Shown here: positions 49,943 to 61,514 of the stretch, in pieces
How the letters are laid out: the number at the start of each line of letters is the position of its first letter
Position numbering within the stretch: the stretch's first letter is position 1
From: Gambelia wislizenii
Taxonomy: Eukaryota; Chordata; Lepidosauria; Squamata; Crotaphytidae
Assembly (NCBI GenBank): GCA_030847615.1
Contig: JAUMIR010000015.1
Location: forward strand, 3,365,501-3,429,500
DNA length: 64,000 bases
Reading direction: 5' to 3'
Made by a program: the position numbers and the translations under genes
Notes under the pieces: generated by a model
Database searches by the model: none
The model's input: only the letters and a program-made list of their open reading frames with translations
What the model was told of the DNA's origin: nothing

Positions 49943-50136
49943 ACACTACACAAATAACCAATTTTGAAACTGGATTATTTGCCACGGTTCCTTCCTATGG
50001 AATCTTGGGATTTGTAGTTTTGCAAGGTCGTTAGCCTTCTCGGCCAAAGAGCATTGGGGCGAACTACGAATCCAAGGATTCCATAGGAAGGAGCCATAGC
50101 AAACAATCTGGATTATTTGTGTAGTATGGATTTGAC
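49943..50136 (+). mobile_element. Family D2 MITE
   Basis: The ends cacactacacaaataaccaa and ggattatttgtgtagtatgg are present; the core is gggatttgtagttttgcaag and its inverse. Confidence 0.78.
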
Positions 50137-50308
50137 TAGATCTGACTAGCCTTCCCCAGCCAACCCCGGGCTTGACCAATGGGGATTGTAGTCCAACACA
50201 TCTGGAGTATTAGCTGGCTTAGTAGACGCCCTGATAGCTCTCCTCAACTGCACAATCATTCTTAAACCCCAGCTTTAGAAAAGATGGGTCTCAGCCTAGC
50301 AGGGTCTA

Positions 50309-50536
50309 CAGCTGTCCCTCCATATTTGCTGGGGTTTGGTTCCAGGACCCCCGTGGATACCAAAATCTGTGAATACTCAAGTCCCATGATATGCAATGGC
50401 ATAGCAAAATGGTGTCCCTTATATAAGATGGCAAAATCAAGGGTTGCTTTTTGGATTATTATTTTTTAAAGAATATTTCCAAGTCGTGAATACTTAAATC
50501 CGTGGATACCAAATCTGTGGATACGGAAGGACAACT
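50309..50536 (+). mobile_element. Family A Tigger-like MITE
   Basis: The ends cagctgtccctccatatttg and acggaaggacaact have TA outside. Confidence 0.83.
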
Positions 50537-50958
50537 ATATTTAGGTTTAGTTAGAGAAGGGAATCTGGATTGAGAGGAATAATTCAGAGGTTTTGTGGCC
50601 AGTGGGGGAAACTCTCTCCATCTCTCTCTCCTCCTGTCTGATTCAAGGCCATTTTCCTTTTGAAGGATCCTTTTGTTACAAGCACATGATTCTTCTGAGC
50701 AAGAAGGCGGGTTGGCTTGGCCGTTGGGGTTTTCTTTCTTTCTTTCTTTTCCTTTCAAACGCCCACGGTGGTGCATTCTCAGTTAGGAAGGGATCATTGC
50801 TTCACCGCTTCTTAGCAACAATGCTTGTGAAGAAACTCCCCTTTGGGGGCCGTTTTGCTGATTAAAAAAAATAATAAATTAAAAAAAATAGTGACACATC
50901 ATGCACACCAACAGATCTTTGTTTTCTGCATAATAACAAGGAAGCATATACCCTTCCC
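50537..50958. other. No gene seen
   Basis: Contains a CTTT run near 50733-50750 and A-rich sequence near 50865-50890. Confidence 0.4.
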
Positions 50959-50959
50959 C

Positions 50960-51140
50960 CTCAACTGCCCTGATTTGGCAGGGGCCATTCTCGATTAATC
51001 CTCTGCCATCCGACTTTTTCAGCTGCTTTTAAAATGTCCTGGTTACTTCTTCCTCCTCCTGCGTTTCCTCTTTCTCTTCAGCTTATTTCAGTTGTTCAAA
51101 CTAAGTTCTCAGTGTAAAAGTTGTTTTCTATCCCATCTTG
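50960..51140 (+). mobile_element. Family J left part
   Basis: The words ctgatttggcaggggccatt, gattaatcctctgccatccg, gcttttaaaatgtcctggtt and agcttatttcagttgttcaa are in family order. A short SINE-like tail (ttggaggcacataacaacaa) follows. Confidence 0.65.
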
Positions 51141-51155
51141 GAGGCACATAACAAC

Positions 51156-51842
51156 AACAAATACGGAAAGGATCTAGGAATCGTAGTGAACCACAAGCTG
51201 AACATGAGTCAGTAGTGTGATGCAGCAGCTAAAGAAGCCAATGCGATTCTCGGCTGCATTAATAGGAGTATATTGTCTAGATCAAGGGAAGTCATAGTGC
51301 CACTCTATTCTGCCTTGGTCAGACCTCACCAGGAATACTGTGTCCAGTTCTGGGCACCACAATTCAAAAAGGATATGGACAAGCTGGAAGGTGTCTGGAG
51401 GAGGGCGACCAGGATGGTGGGAGGAATGGAAGCCATGATGCCCTATGAGGAGCAGCTTTGGGAGCTGGGCTTGTTTAGTCTGGAGAAGAGAAGGTTGAGA
51501 GGGGACATGATGGCAATGTTTAAATATTTGAAGGGATGTCATACTGAGGATGGGGCAAGCTTCTTTTCTGTTGCTCTAGAGACTAGGACATGGAGCAATG
51601 GATTCAAACGACAGGAAAAGAGATTCCACCTAAATATTAGGAAGAACTTCCTGGCCGTAAGTGCTGTTTGGAAGTAGAATGCACTGCCTCTCATACTGTG
51701 GTGGAGTCTCCTTCTTTGGAGGTTTTTAAAGCGAGGCTGGATGGCCATCTGTTGGGAATGCTTTGAATGTGTATTCCTTCATGGCAGGGGGTTGGACTGG
51801 ATGGCCTTGGAGGTCTCCTCCAACTCTATGATTCTATGATTC
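51156..51842 (+). mobile_element. CR1 LINE with polymerase C-terminal remnant
   Basis: The frame 51273-51677 encodes [20 protein letters not shown] and [17 protein letters not shown] and stops at a TAG after VWK. The 3' end reads ctctatgattctatgattca. Confidence 0.9.
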
Positions 51843-52004
51843 AGCCTGCTATCAAATTGGTGCCTAGACGTCTCAACCTGATTGGTTCCCTTTTTCAACA
51901 GCTTATGGCTGATCTGATGTAAAAGGTAGGGGTCAGCTTCTCGCCCTCCCCCAACTCCCTTAAAATGTTGGAGAGGTTGCCAATAACAGCCACTGAGAGT
52001 ATAT

Positions 52005-52235
52005 CACGGTACACAATTATAGTCGCTGAAAAAATAGAGACACGTACCATAGAGTTGCACTGGAAAATGCCTAGAGAGGTATCCTCTCTAGGAATTGCTA
52101 GGTTCGCCAACCCAACTCTGTGGTATGTTTTTACTGGAAGTCCTTTATTTTAACCTGGTTCACTGTTATCCATGGTTTCTGGCCTCCACGGTAAGCCCGG
52201 GAAATGAATCCCCACAAATATGGGGGTCCGCCTAT
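52005..52235 (-). mobile_element. Family B MITE
   Basis: The core aaatgcctagagaggtatcc and tctctaggaattgctaggtt is followed by gtcctttattttaacctggt and tatgggggtccgcctata. The left terminus is eroded. Confidence 0.7.
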
Positions 52236-52244
52236 ATATCACAA

Positions 52245-52612
52245 TTAGACTTAGGGAGCTGGGTATGCTTAGCTTAGAGAAGACTTAAAGGTAGCATGAC
52301 AGTCGTCTTTAAATATCTGAAGTGATTTATGTAGGAGCCAACTTGGTTTTTGGTGCACCAGAGACTAGAACAGAAAATGATGGGTTCAAATGACAAGAAA
52401 AGAGATTCTACCTAAACCTTAAGAAGAACTCCCTGACAGTAAGAGCTGTTCAGCAGTGGAATATATTGCCTTGTAGTGTGGTGGAGTTTCCTTCTTTGGA
52501 GGTCTTGAAAGAGAATTTAGAAGGGCATGTTTCAGGAATGCTTTAGTTGGGTATTCCTGCATGGCAGGAAGTTGGACTAGATGTCCTTCGTGGTCCCTTC
52601 TAAAAGTGATTT
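52245..52612 (+). mobile_element. Diverged CR1 copy
   Basis: The run gacttagggagctgggtatg, gaagaactccctgacagtaa, tgtggtggagtttccttctt and ggaagttggactagatgtcc is CR1 with many changes and several deletions. Confidence 0.75.
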
Positions 52613-52667
52613 CTAGCTTGGAGCCAGCACCCCTTCTTGTGGGTGTCCTTAATGTTAGTGAGAAGGC

Positions 52668-53145
52668 ATCATAGAATCATAGAGTTGGAAGAGACCATGA
52701 GGGCCATCCAGTCCAACCCCATTCTGCCATGCAGGAATACACAATCAAAGCATTTCTGACAGAAGGCCATCCAGCCTCTGTTTAAAAACCTCCAAAGAAG
52801 GAGACTCCACCACCCTCCCAGGCAGCATATTCCATTTCCGAACAGCTCTTACTCTCAGGAAGTTCTTCCTAATGTTTAGGTGGAATCTCTTTTCCTGTAG
52901 TTTGAACCCATTGCTCCGTGTCCTAGTCTCTGGAGCAGCAGAAAATAAGCTTGCCCCATCCTCAGTATAACATCCCTTCCAATATTTAAACATGGCTCTC
53001 ATGTCCCCTCTCAACCTTCTCTTCTCCAGACTAAACATGCCCAGCTCCCTAAGCTGCTCCTCATTGGGCATCATGGCTTCCAGACCTCCCACCATTTTGG
53101 TCACCCTCCTCTGGACACGTTCTAGCTTGTCATTAAATTTCATGA
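52668..53145 (-). mobile_element. CR1 LINE 3' part
   Basis: It begins tcatagaatcatagagttgg; the frame 52745-53194 carries [20 protein letters not shown] and [19 protein letters not shown]. It lies in the opposite direction to the CR1 just upstream. The CR1 match ends near 53145. Confidence 0.9.
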
Positions 53146-53412
53146 AGTTCTGGAACAACCTCTGAAGCAAAGTTCTGTTGGTAAAAGATGCCATGCGTGT
53201 AACCTCAGCATAAAAAGGAGAAAGGAAGGGGGAGAGGGGAAACTTTTAGGAGTCAAGCATTATTCTGGGTCCAGAATAAATAAGCTTGCATCATGTGGCG
53301 CTAACCAGAAATAATGCATTGCAAGCAGTGTAATTATTTGTAACTACGTAGTTACCAGTGAAGCAACTTCCTTCCCGCTCATTCCTGTTACTTTTGAAGC
53401 ATAAGTTGGTTA
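53146..53412. other. No gene seen
   Basis: Unique-looking DNA with a gtaactacgtagttac palindrome near 53340-53356. Confidence 0.4.
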
Positions 53413-53561
53413 CTGGTCAACCCCTATATCTGCAGGGGATATGTTCCAAGACCCCCGTGGATACCAGAAACCATGGATAATAGGGAACCCTGTTATTTTC
53501 AATGAGATGAGTGGCGGAAATTGACCATAGAGTCACAGTGGAGGACCTAGAAATGCCTAGA
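53413..53561 (+). mobile_element. Family B MITE, left half
   Basis: It runs ctggtcaacccctatatctg, accagaaaccatggataata, to ggacctagaaatgcctagag, then stops. Confidence 0.7.
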
Positions 53562-53924
53562 GATGCCCTTCTTTTGCCATGCAAAGGCTTTTTAAAATTT
53601 CAACAGGCCTCTGGGAACTGGTTGTTTATGGGGAAAAGGCGTTTAATAAGATTCTGAACCTTCTGTATTTCTTGTTGTTGCTTTTTAAGAGATATGTTTT
53701 TAGACTGCTTTTAAACTCTCTTTCTAGTCCAATTGTATTGTAACTTATGGATGTCTGCATGACGCCGACGTTTATCTGTATCTGCTTTTAACTTTGTCAT
53801 CTGCCTGAGTTGCAATAATAATTGTTTCTACAATCTGATCTCAACTTTCATGGAGGTTAGAGGAGGAGTACCACAAAAAAATGTGAATGTAGGCCTACTA
53901 TTTATTTATTTATTTCCCAGAGCA

Positions 53925-54079
53925 AACACTTTTCTAGGCATTTCTAGGTCCTCCAGTCCAATTCTATGGTCATCACAAAATTGTGCTAGAGGACCTACAA
54001 ATGCATAGAGAGAACATAGTAATCAAAGACATTAATAATCAAATCTATGAATGCTTAAACCATAAATGTACAGGGACAA
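53925..54079 (-). mobile_element. Family B-like fragment
   Basis: The words ttttctaggcatttctaggt, cctccagtccaattctatgg and gaggacctacaaatgcatag show the palindromic core; a fused end reads tgtacagggacaac. Confidence 0.5.
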
Positions 54080-54301
54080 CAGTTCTCCCTTCATATTTGC
54101 TGGGGTTTGGTTCCAGGACCCCCCTTGGATACCAACAACCGTGAAGTCCCATTATATGCAATGGCACACCAAAAGGGTGCCCTTTATATCAGATGGCAAA
54201 ATCAAGGTTTGCTTTTTGGATTATTATTTTTTAAAGACTATTTTTCAAGCTGTGAATATGTAAATCTGTGGATAACCAAATCCGTGGATACAGAGGGACT
54301 G
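54080..54301 (+). mobile_element. Family A MITE, tandem pair, first copy
   Basis: It begins cagttctcccttcatatttg and ends cagagggactg. It shares TA (54302-54303) with the next copy. Confidence 0.83.
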
Positions 54302-54303
54302 TA

Positions 54304-54533
54304 CAGTTGTCCCTTCACATTTGCTGGGGTTTGGTTCCAGGACCCCCTGTGAATACCCAAATCCGTGAATACTCAAGTCTCATTATATGCAATGGCATAG
54401 CAAAATGGTGTCCCTCATACAAGATGGAAAAATCAAGGTTTGGTTTTTGGATTATTAGTTTTTTAAGAATATTTTCAAGCCGTAAATACTTAAATCCGTG
54501 AATGCCAAATCCGTGAATGTGGAGGGACAACTG
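54304..54533 (+). mobile_element. Family A MITE, tandem pair, second copy
   Basis: It begins cagttgtcccttcacatttg and ends gtggagggacaactg; TA follows. Confidence 0.85.
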
Positions 54534-54536
54534 TAG

Positions 54537-54760
54537 TTGTTTTGTGCCTTCAAGTCTTTTCCGACTTATGGCAACTCTAAAGTGAACCATCACCGGGTTT
54601 TCTTGGCAAGATTTGCTCAGAAGAGGTTTGCCTTTTGCTGAGGCTGAGAGAGTAGAACCTGCCCAAGGCCACCCAGTGGGTTTCCATGGCTGAGCAGGAT
54701 TTGAACCCTGGTCTCCAGAGTCCTAACCCAACATTCAAACCACTGCACCACACCGGCTCC
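54537..54760 (-). mobile_element. tRNA-derived SINE, full length
   Basis: On the minus strand: ggagccggtgtggtgcagtg, the B-box equivalent ggttcaaatcc, the body ggtggccttgggcaggttct, and the tail ttgccataagtcggaaaaga followed by cttgaaggcacaaaacaac. Confidence 0.83.
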
Positions 54761-55439
54761 AATAGTTTCTAGAGGTCACCGCATTACTAATGGCGTGATA
54801 ATCCCAAACTGATCTTCTCTGGAAGTGATCTCAGTATATACAGCAGGCTCTCTGTTTTCCACTGTCGGCCTGAGAATGGAAGTTTATTGTGGTGGTGAGT
54901 CACTCTGACACCATTTGGGCAGCTCTGCCTGACCCATCAAGGCAGGAAATGATGCAGAGAGGAGCAGGAGGCGAAGGGGAGCATTTGGGGTCAGAGAGAA
55001 GGAGCCGGTTGCTGCTTGGATTCGGTCAAAAGTATCCCATCAACGTAGGGTTCCCAGATCTCAGGGTCTGGGCCGGAGTCTCACAACCTGGTCCCTCTTC
55101 TCCAGTCCTTAGGTTGAAGGGGAGGAATCTCAGGGCAAGAGCACAGCCTGAAAAGTCTCTCTCTGTGTGTGTTTTCCTTATTTTTTAGACATGGTGTTGT
55201 TGTTTTTTGTTTGAATGGCCCATGCTCTGTAACTCTGCTTTTCTGCTCAATGACCTCAACGGTGGATAACTCTTGCAACCTCACCCTTGTTACACGGGGT
55301 CGGCCACTCACCAGGGCTTACATCACCAGGAGTCATTGGTAGGTCTCTGGTCTTAGTGCTGAAATCTCCATCCCTGGCATAGTCATGAATCGGGCAATCC
55401 TAAATCACAAGGAGAGTCCCAGAAATGCATAGCCTCTGA
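54761..55439. other. No gene seen
   Basis: A scrap of family L (agggttcccagatctcaggg, ctgggccggagtc) lies at about 55050-55080. Otherwise nothing is recognised. Confidence 0.4.
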
Positions 55440-55760
55440 CATTTCACAGAACACATGTGGCCACGCAACATTTGAATGTGGTCAAAATGGCAAAAGTAAA
55501 TTCATAAAGACGAATATACCAGCTAGGATTGGATGCAGCAGTTTGCTTTTGCCTGAGTTGATTGGGAAGGGCAAGGCTCTGTCCATTCTGGCTGAGTTAA
55601 TGGAGTGCCAACTATTTTTGGATTTGCAGTTTGCAGCAACTGAAGTAAGCTGAAGACAAAGGGGGGAATGTGAAGAGAAACTGGGACATTTAAAAGTAGT
55701 TGAAAAAATGAGAAGGCAGAGGATTAATTGGGACTGCCAAATTGGGAGATTTGGGTGGTT
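55440..55760 (-). mobile_element. Family J, near complete
   Basis: In reverse order: acacatgtggccacgcaaca, gtcaaaatggcaaaagtaaa, gcagtttgcttttgcctgag, ttgattgggaagggcaaggc, actgaagtaagctgaagaca, gaaactgggacatttaaaag, ggcagaggattaattgggac. Confidence 0.7.
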
Positions 55761-56092
55761 ATGGAAACGGACTTCAGGCATTTGTGGGCTCTGACCAGCT
55801 GAGCTTAACTTTGGAAGGAAGAGAGAGTCCCCTTGGCCCAACCGCAACCCTTCTCTGCCGTGGTGGAGACGCAGTTGGCCACCCAATTTCAGAGCCATTT
55901 TTGAGTCGTTGGTGGCCTGTCATGCCCTCTGCAGCTGAGGAGGACTCAATCTCAAAACAAGAGTGGGAAATGGGCCCATTTTGGGCCTCATGCCGCCCTT
56001 TGAGGGTGTCTCATGAGGTCCTTGAGACACTCCCCAAATCTCTACATGCCGTCACTCCCCAAAGTTCAGCCAACATTCCTCCCTCTCCCAGC
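55761..56092. other. No gene seen
   Basis: A plus-strand frame (55742-56173, 143 codons) crosses this stretch but runs into the G element and matches nothing known. Confidence 0.35.
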
Positions 56093-56308
56093 GAGGCCCG
56101 GTTTAAGGAATTTTGGGATCCCCTGCAATGCTTTATTTTGGGGGACCCATATGTTTATCTCAGGTCAATGTAACCTAACCTATTCATAGTACAGGATATT
56201 CAGATTATTACTAATAATGTTTTTGCAGGAGGAGGGTTACTATGCCCCCCTCACAATGATGGGGCCCCCTGCGGATGCTGACACTGCTGGTGCTTTAAAA
56301 CGGCCCTG
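56093..56308 (+). mobile_element. Family G hAT MITE
   Basis: It starts gaggcccggtttaaggaatt and ends ctttaaaacggccctg, with the single inner segment. No clean target duplication is seen. Confidence 0.78.
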
Positions 56309-56999
56309 CTCCCACCCCCCAAAATCCTCCACCACTCTCTGACAAATTATACTGTGAAAACTGTTTGGGTCACCCTGTCCCCAAACAGGTCCCCAAAACA
56401 TGGGCTTTGTAGTTTGGAGGGGAAGAAAACTTGCCCAGACTTTGGTGTTTGGGGGGCAGGTGAATGAAGGTGGGTGAGCCACAGGCCACCTTGAGAAAGC
56501 CCACCGAACCGCCTAGGAAAGTTACTTTTTCAGCTCCCAGAATCCCCCTAGCTGATGCCGACCTCCCAGCAAGCTGGGTGATGATCCGCTATGTGGTAAA
56601 TCTGGTCTCTGCTTTCTTTGTCTGCTGCATTTCTCTCTATTTGGCAGCCACCGTGGGAAAACCCTGAGACGACTGATGAGAGCACTTAAAAGCCAAGGCT
56701 GGAGTCACAATGGGGATGAAGTGTGTGTGTGTGTGTGTTTTATGAAAGACAGGCCCATAAATGCAGAGTGGAAACAATGCAGGGGGGGTGGAGGGAGGGA
56801 AATGACTCCAAACTCCAGCCAAGAGGCTAGAAGATGGGAGAACAACAACAGGAGTAGGAGAAAATCCCCTGAAAGGCCAGGCCTATTCCAAAGCTTGGGG
56901 AAATTCTCTTTCCCTTGGACTACAATGCCCAGAATCCCAAAGTTGGGGATTCTGGGAGTTGTAGTGGCCCCTCCCAAAAAGTCATATCCCAGGGTCTAC
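56309..56999. other. No gene confirmed
   Basis: The plus-strand frame 56464-56667 ends in a hydrophobic stretch (VVNLVSAFFVCCISLYLAA) that could span a membrane, but there is no family match and no splice evidence. An F-like palindrome (ggactacaatgcccagaatc, gattctgggagttgtagtgg) lies at about 56915-56972, and a (GT)n run at 56727-56741. Confidence 0.3.
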
Positions 57000-57388
57000 A
57001 TATCCTCTAACTCTCTTGATTTGGTAAGGAACAGTCCTGATTAATCCTCTGCCATTCCACCTTTCCACCTGCTTTTATAATGTCCAGTTTCTCTCTCTTC
57101 CTGTTACTTCTCCCCTTTGTCCTCAGCTGACTTCAATTGCTGCAAACTGAGTCCCAAGTGCAAAAGATGTTTGCCCTCCATTAAATCGACAGGGGGGGGG
57201 AGAGGAGAGGAGGGACAGGATCATAGAGTTGGAAGAGACCCCCAAGGGTCATCTAGTCCAACCCTCTGCCCTGTAGGAATACACAGTCAAAGCCCTCTCG
57301 GCAGATGGCCATCCAGTCTCTGTTTAGGATCTTGCCATTCCCAATCTGCTCAGGAAAAAACAAACTGTTGCAGCCTCTCTAAGTTCAT
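57000..57388 (+). mobile_element. Family J element hosting a CR1 end
   Basis: It opens catatcctctaactctcttg, the J terminus, and continues gattaatcctctgccattcc, cttttataatgtccagtttc, gacttcaattgctgcaaact. A CR1 3' end (57220-57327) interrupts it, after which gccattcccaatctgctcag and gttgcagcctctctaag resume. Confidence 0.72.
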
Positions 57389-58620
57389 AGAATCATAGAA
57401 TCATAGAATCATAGAATTGCAGAGTTGGAAGAGACCACGAGGGCCATCCAGTCCAACCCCCTGCCACGCAGGAAATCACAATCAAAGCATCCCCGACAGA
57501 TGGCCATCCAGCCTCTGTTTAAAGACCTCCAAGGAAGGAGACCCCACCACGCTCCGAGGGAGTGTGTTCCACTGCCGAACAGCTCTGACTGTCAAAAAGT
57601 TCCTCCTCATGTTGAGGTGGAATCTCTGTTCCTGGAGCTTGCACCCATTGCTCCGTGTTCCAGTCTCTGGAGCAGCAGAAAACAAGCCTGCTCCATCCTC
57701 AGCGTGACATCCCTTCAAATACTTAAACAGGGCTATCATATCGCCTCTAAACCGTCTTTTTTCCAGGCTAAACATACCCAGCTCCCTAAGTCTCTCCTCA
57801 TAAGGCATTGTTTCCAGACCTTTCACCATTTTAGTTGCCCTTCTCTGGACACGCTCCAATTTGTCAATATCCTTTCTGAATTGTGGTGCCCAGAACTGGA
57901 CACAGTATTCTAAGTGAGGTCTGACCAAGGCAGAATAGAGTGGCACTATTACTTCCCTTGATCTAGACACTATACTTCTATTGATACAGCCCAAAATTGC
58001 ATTGGCCTTTTTAGCTGCCGCATCACACTGTTGGCTCATGTTCAACTTGTGGTCTACTAGGACTCCTAGATCCCTTTCGCACATAGTCTCATTCAGCCAG
58101 GTCTCTCCCATCCTATATTTATGCATTTCATTTTTCCGCCCTAAATGCAGTACTTTACATTTCTCCGTATTGAATTTCATTTTGTTAGCTTTGGCCCAGC
58201 TCTCCAGTCTATCCAGGTCATTCTGAATTTTGATCCTGTCCTCTAGGGTATTAGCTACTCCTCCCAATTTGGTGTCATCTGCAAATTTGATAAGTATGCC
58301 CCTAATTCCCTCATCTAAGTCATTGATAAAGATGTTGAATAGCACTGGGCCCAGGACAGAACCCTGTGGCACCCCACTGGTCACATCTTTCCAAGACGAA
58401 GAGGAGCCACTGCTGAGCACCCTTTGGGTTCGGCCGGTCAACCAATTACAAATCCATTGAACAGTTAACTTGTCTAGCCCACATTCTACAAGCTTGTTTG
58501 CAAGAATGTCATGGGGAACCTTGTCAAAGGCCTTACTGAAATCAAGGTATGCAATGTCCACAGCATTCCCTTCATCTACCAAGCTGGTAACTTTATCAAG
58601 TTGTCTCTTCTTCCTCGTTA
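57386..58620 (-). mobile_element. CR1 LINE, longest copy in the window
   Basis: The minus-strand element spans from the polymerase palm region to the 3' repeats (tcatagaatcatagaatcat). It is 5' truncated at about 58605-58620, within the polymerase. It belongs to the same subfamily as the copies at 29152 and 44034. Confidence 0.93.
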
Positions 58621-58690
58621 ATGTTTTCTGAGGTTGCTTGGCCACATGTCTTTTGGTTTTAATCTCTGAAGATGTTGGAAGGTTCCCCAA
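57482..58690 (-). pseudogene. CR1 reverse transcriptase, C-terminal 370 residues in an open frame
   Basis: The frame is 402 codons long. Residues 48-56 (YLDFSKAFD) contain the first palm aspartate, 106-115 (GVPQGSVLGP) the template-grip motif, and 136-139 (FADD) the catalytic pair. The thumb and C-terminal segment follow ([47 protein letters not shown]). CR1 polymerase copies element RNA into DNA at a nicked target. The N-terminal endonuclease, ORF1 and the first polymerase motifs are missing, and the first 30 residues come from flanking DNA. It therefore cannot be autonomous even though this stretch has no stop codon. Confidence 0.9.
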
Positions 58691-58707
58691 CCTTTCAAAC
58701 TACAAAA

Positions 58708-58912
58708 CAATAGTGCTATGGTTCCACTTTATCTGACATGGTTCCAGCCTGTTGAATCCTGGGATCCCACAGTTTTAAAAAAGGTCCTTAGAATTCTCTG
58801 CCAGAGAGCTGTGTTGCTTCCCCAGACTACAAATCCCAGGGTTCCAAAGGATGGCCCCATGGCAGTTAAAGTGGAATCATAGCGCTATACCTGTGCAGTG
58901 CGAACACACTCC
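58708..58912 (+). mobile_element. Family D3 MITE
   Basis: The left end atagtgctatggttccactt and right end aagtggaatcatagcgctat are inverted repeats around aatcctgggatcccacag and ctacaaatcccagggttcc. Confidence 0.75.
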
Positions 58913-58914
58913 AA

Positions 58915-59977
58915 GGGGTTGTCTATACGAGGCCAAAAGAAACAGATTGCCCCTCAGTAATAGCAAGCTGCAGCAGCTGCAACTTGCCTTAATGGTTTTA
59001 CGGCCCCCATAAACTTTGCATGCTCGCATTTTTAAATCTGCTGCCACTGAACTTTAAAAAACAACAACACGCTATTTTCATGGTGTGCATGGGCGATATT
59101 TCATCTTTATGAAAAAAAGAGATAAAACCCCATTCGCTCTCTAAGGCGAAAATCCAACATGGCAGCAGCGAGCGCTTGCCCTGTTAGCAACCCCCTCCTG
59201 TGCTTGCCCGGTGAATCAGGGGGTTATCCAAATGGTGAAAAAACGTAATGGTATTCAGCATGATTTCGCCATATTGTGAAGAAGGGGGGGCCCAAACCTC
59301 ACCAGAAAAGCGTTCGCAGCTTTTCTCGTCTGTTTAAAAAAACCATGAGAGGGTGTGCATTGTTAGGTCAAACGATTCGACCTGATTTGCTTGCTCAAAT
59401 GAGAGGAAATGCAAATCTGATTGGCTGGATGAGCACAGGGGCCAGAACATACCAACAAGGCAAGTGCCTGCTGCTGCCATGTTGAATTTTCGCCTTAGCA
59501 GGCAAGCGCTAAAACAAAAGAATGGGGTGTTGGGTTTCTTTTTTCTTTTTCTGCTTTTTTGTTTAAGTGAAAAATCACTCAATCACACCTTGGATATCAT
59601 TTTTTTTTTAAAAAAAGGTCATAGTCGGCAAATTGAGGTAAGTGCAAATGCAAGTGAATCACTCGTGGCCGCCATGTTTCCTAGCGGTCATGCAGAGCTT
59701 AAGGGGGCAGAAAACCATTAGGACTGGTCACAGCTGCTGCAAAATGTCACGACTACGAGGGACTCCATTTTTTACTGGCTCATATAGACAAGCCCCAGGT
59801 TTGTGCATTTCCCGCTGTGTTCAAAAAATTCCAAAGCTGCCTAGACTTTTCCTATGGAGTTTTTGCTGGTTTTTTCAGCCCCCTTCACAATACAGCGAAA
59901 CAATGCAGATTGCGATTGGTACAGGTTGTCTTCTCCTTGCGTTCTGTGCGGGGTATTTTTGCCGTTTAGACAACCCC
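58915..59977. mobile_element. Family H element, palindromic long copy
   Basis: The ends ggggttgtctatacgaggcc and gccgtttagacaacccc are inverted repeats. Inside, gcgaaaatccaacatggcag near 59150 is the inverse of ctgctgccatgttgaatttt near 59468, so the centre folds as a hairpin. A third ggccgccatgtttcc is at 59667. No transposase frame is seen. Confidence 0.68.
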
Positions 59978-60659
59978 AGGTTGCAGCCGCATCTCCCTGC
60001 TTTCGTGTTGAGTGAGGGCTGAAGGTTTTCAGAATATATTTATATAAATATACCGTACGCTGTGTAGCAACAGGTTCAAAACAAATAGCAGGGAAAGGGA
60101 GGGTGCAGCAGTGCCGTTGGGTGTGTCTGAGCCTTGTGGCCCATCTGGGGAGGCCCGATATCAGCCCAGCCAAGGATGAGATAAGGTTCTCCCTTACTTG
60201 AAAGTAGGCTAACAGCCCCGTCTAGCTGACAGCCATCTAGCCAGACTTGGTTGCTGCAGTTCCCCAAGACAAAGTGTGTAAAAAGTCCTCCACTTTGCTT
60301 CTTTCCTTTTACCAGAACTTGGGGTGACTCCAAAAAAATCAACTCACTTGGTGGGAAGTGGGCGGCCCTACCAGAAGGCAGAATGAGGCCACCGCCTCAG
60401 GCAGCAAAAGCTGGGGGGTGGGCAGCGGCAGTGAGGTGCTTCAGAACAGAGCTGCCTTGTTCATTTATGTATTTGCCCATTAATTACCTGGATCTTTTCC
60501 TGCCTTTCATGGCTATTTATTGATATATAAAGTTAATCATCTCCAGACGGTCTCTGTATCAACTTGCTTTGCTTCTGCCTCCCAGTTCGTGGTTCAGGAC
60601 TCACCCTCCACTCTGCTCTGCATCCACATCCTGGCGGCAAACAAGAAGGCATGGTTAAA
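59978..60659. other. No gene seen
   Basis: Unique-looking DNA with tatatttatataaatata near 60035. The open frames are short and unmatched. Confidence 0.4.
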
Positions 60660-60915
60660 TCTTCCTTAGGTGTGAAAGAATAATCTCCTTATTTCACCTT
60701 GATCTGGGAATACCCTCTTTAGTTAAGACAATTTCCAAACAGGAAAATGTGTTCTGTGCGTGTGGGAGTGAGTGTGTTTTGAATAACAATCTAGGAGCAG
60801 CTGAGGTTGGTACTTGATGCACAATGCTTAATGCCGTCACCAGGGGCCACTGTCCCAAATTTTGGCCTAGAAACTGTAAGTCGTGGGACAATCCTCAACT
60901 GGCAATCCTAATAGG
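60660..60915 (-). repeat. Family L repeat
   Basis: On the minus strand: ggattgccagttgaggattg, ttctaggccaaaatttggga, gacggcattaagcattgtgc, atcaagtaccaacctcagct, in the same order as 61515-61780. Confidence 0.6.
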
Positions 60916-61090
60916 GGAAATTCAGCCTTTTAGATAATAATAAAATAATATTAAATAACATATGATAAAGAGGGATATCTGAAGCAAGAGCTGAGGTCCC
61001 CAAGGAAGGTGGTAGAAGGGGATGATGGGCATTATAGTCTGAAAATAAGCTTTTCTCCCAACTCAGAGGAGAAAAAGCACCAGCGAGGTT

Positions 61091-61249
61091 CAATGTGAAG
61101 TCGAAGGCTTTCACGGCCGGCATTCATAGATTTTCCTTGGTTTTTTTCCGGGCTGTGAGGCTGTGTTCTGGAAGAGTTTATTTCTGACATTTCGCCTGCA
61201 TCTGTGGCTGGCGTCTTCAGAAAGCCCAGAAAAAAAACCCAAGGAAAAA
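61091..61249. mobile_element. Penelope-like short insertion with 11-bp target duplication
   Basis: It begins caatgtgaagtcgaaggctt and includes catctgtggctggcgtcttc. tttccttggtttttttccgg and agaaaaaaaacccaaggaaa near the two sides are inverted. Identical ccagcgaggtt flanks it at 61080-61090 and 61250-61260. It is a 159-bp 3' end only. Confidence 0.8.
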
Positions 61250-61260
61250 CCAGCGAGGTT

Positions 61261-61514
61261 GTTCTAAGACGTGAGGCCTGCAGCTGCTTCTACGGACATC
61301 CTGTTTTCATCCGATACCCGATCCCTTCCCAGGTTGTGCCAGCCGAAAGGACAGCCGGGGTTAGGGTGCATGTACGAAATACCAGCCAGTGGGTTTCCTT
61401 GCCTTTGTGCCAAGATATGGGGCAGCCGTTGGCTCGGGTGGAGGGGGGGACCCTTGGAAACTCTATAAGGATGACTCTTGTAACTGCTATAACTCAAATT
61501 TGGAAACTCCAAAA
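61261..61514. other. No gene seen
   Basis: Open on both strands for 65-105 codons, but without a known family. Confidence 0.35.
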
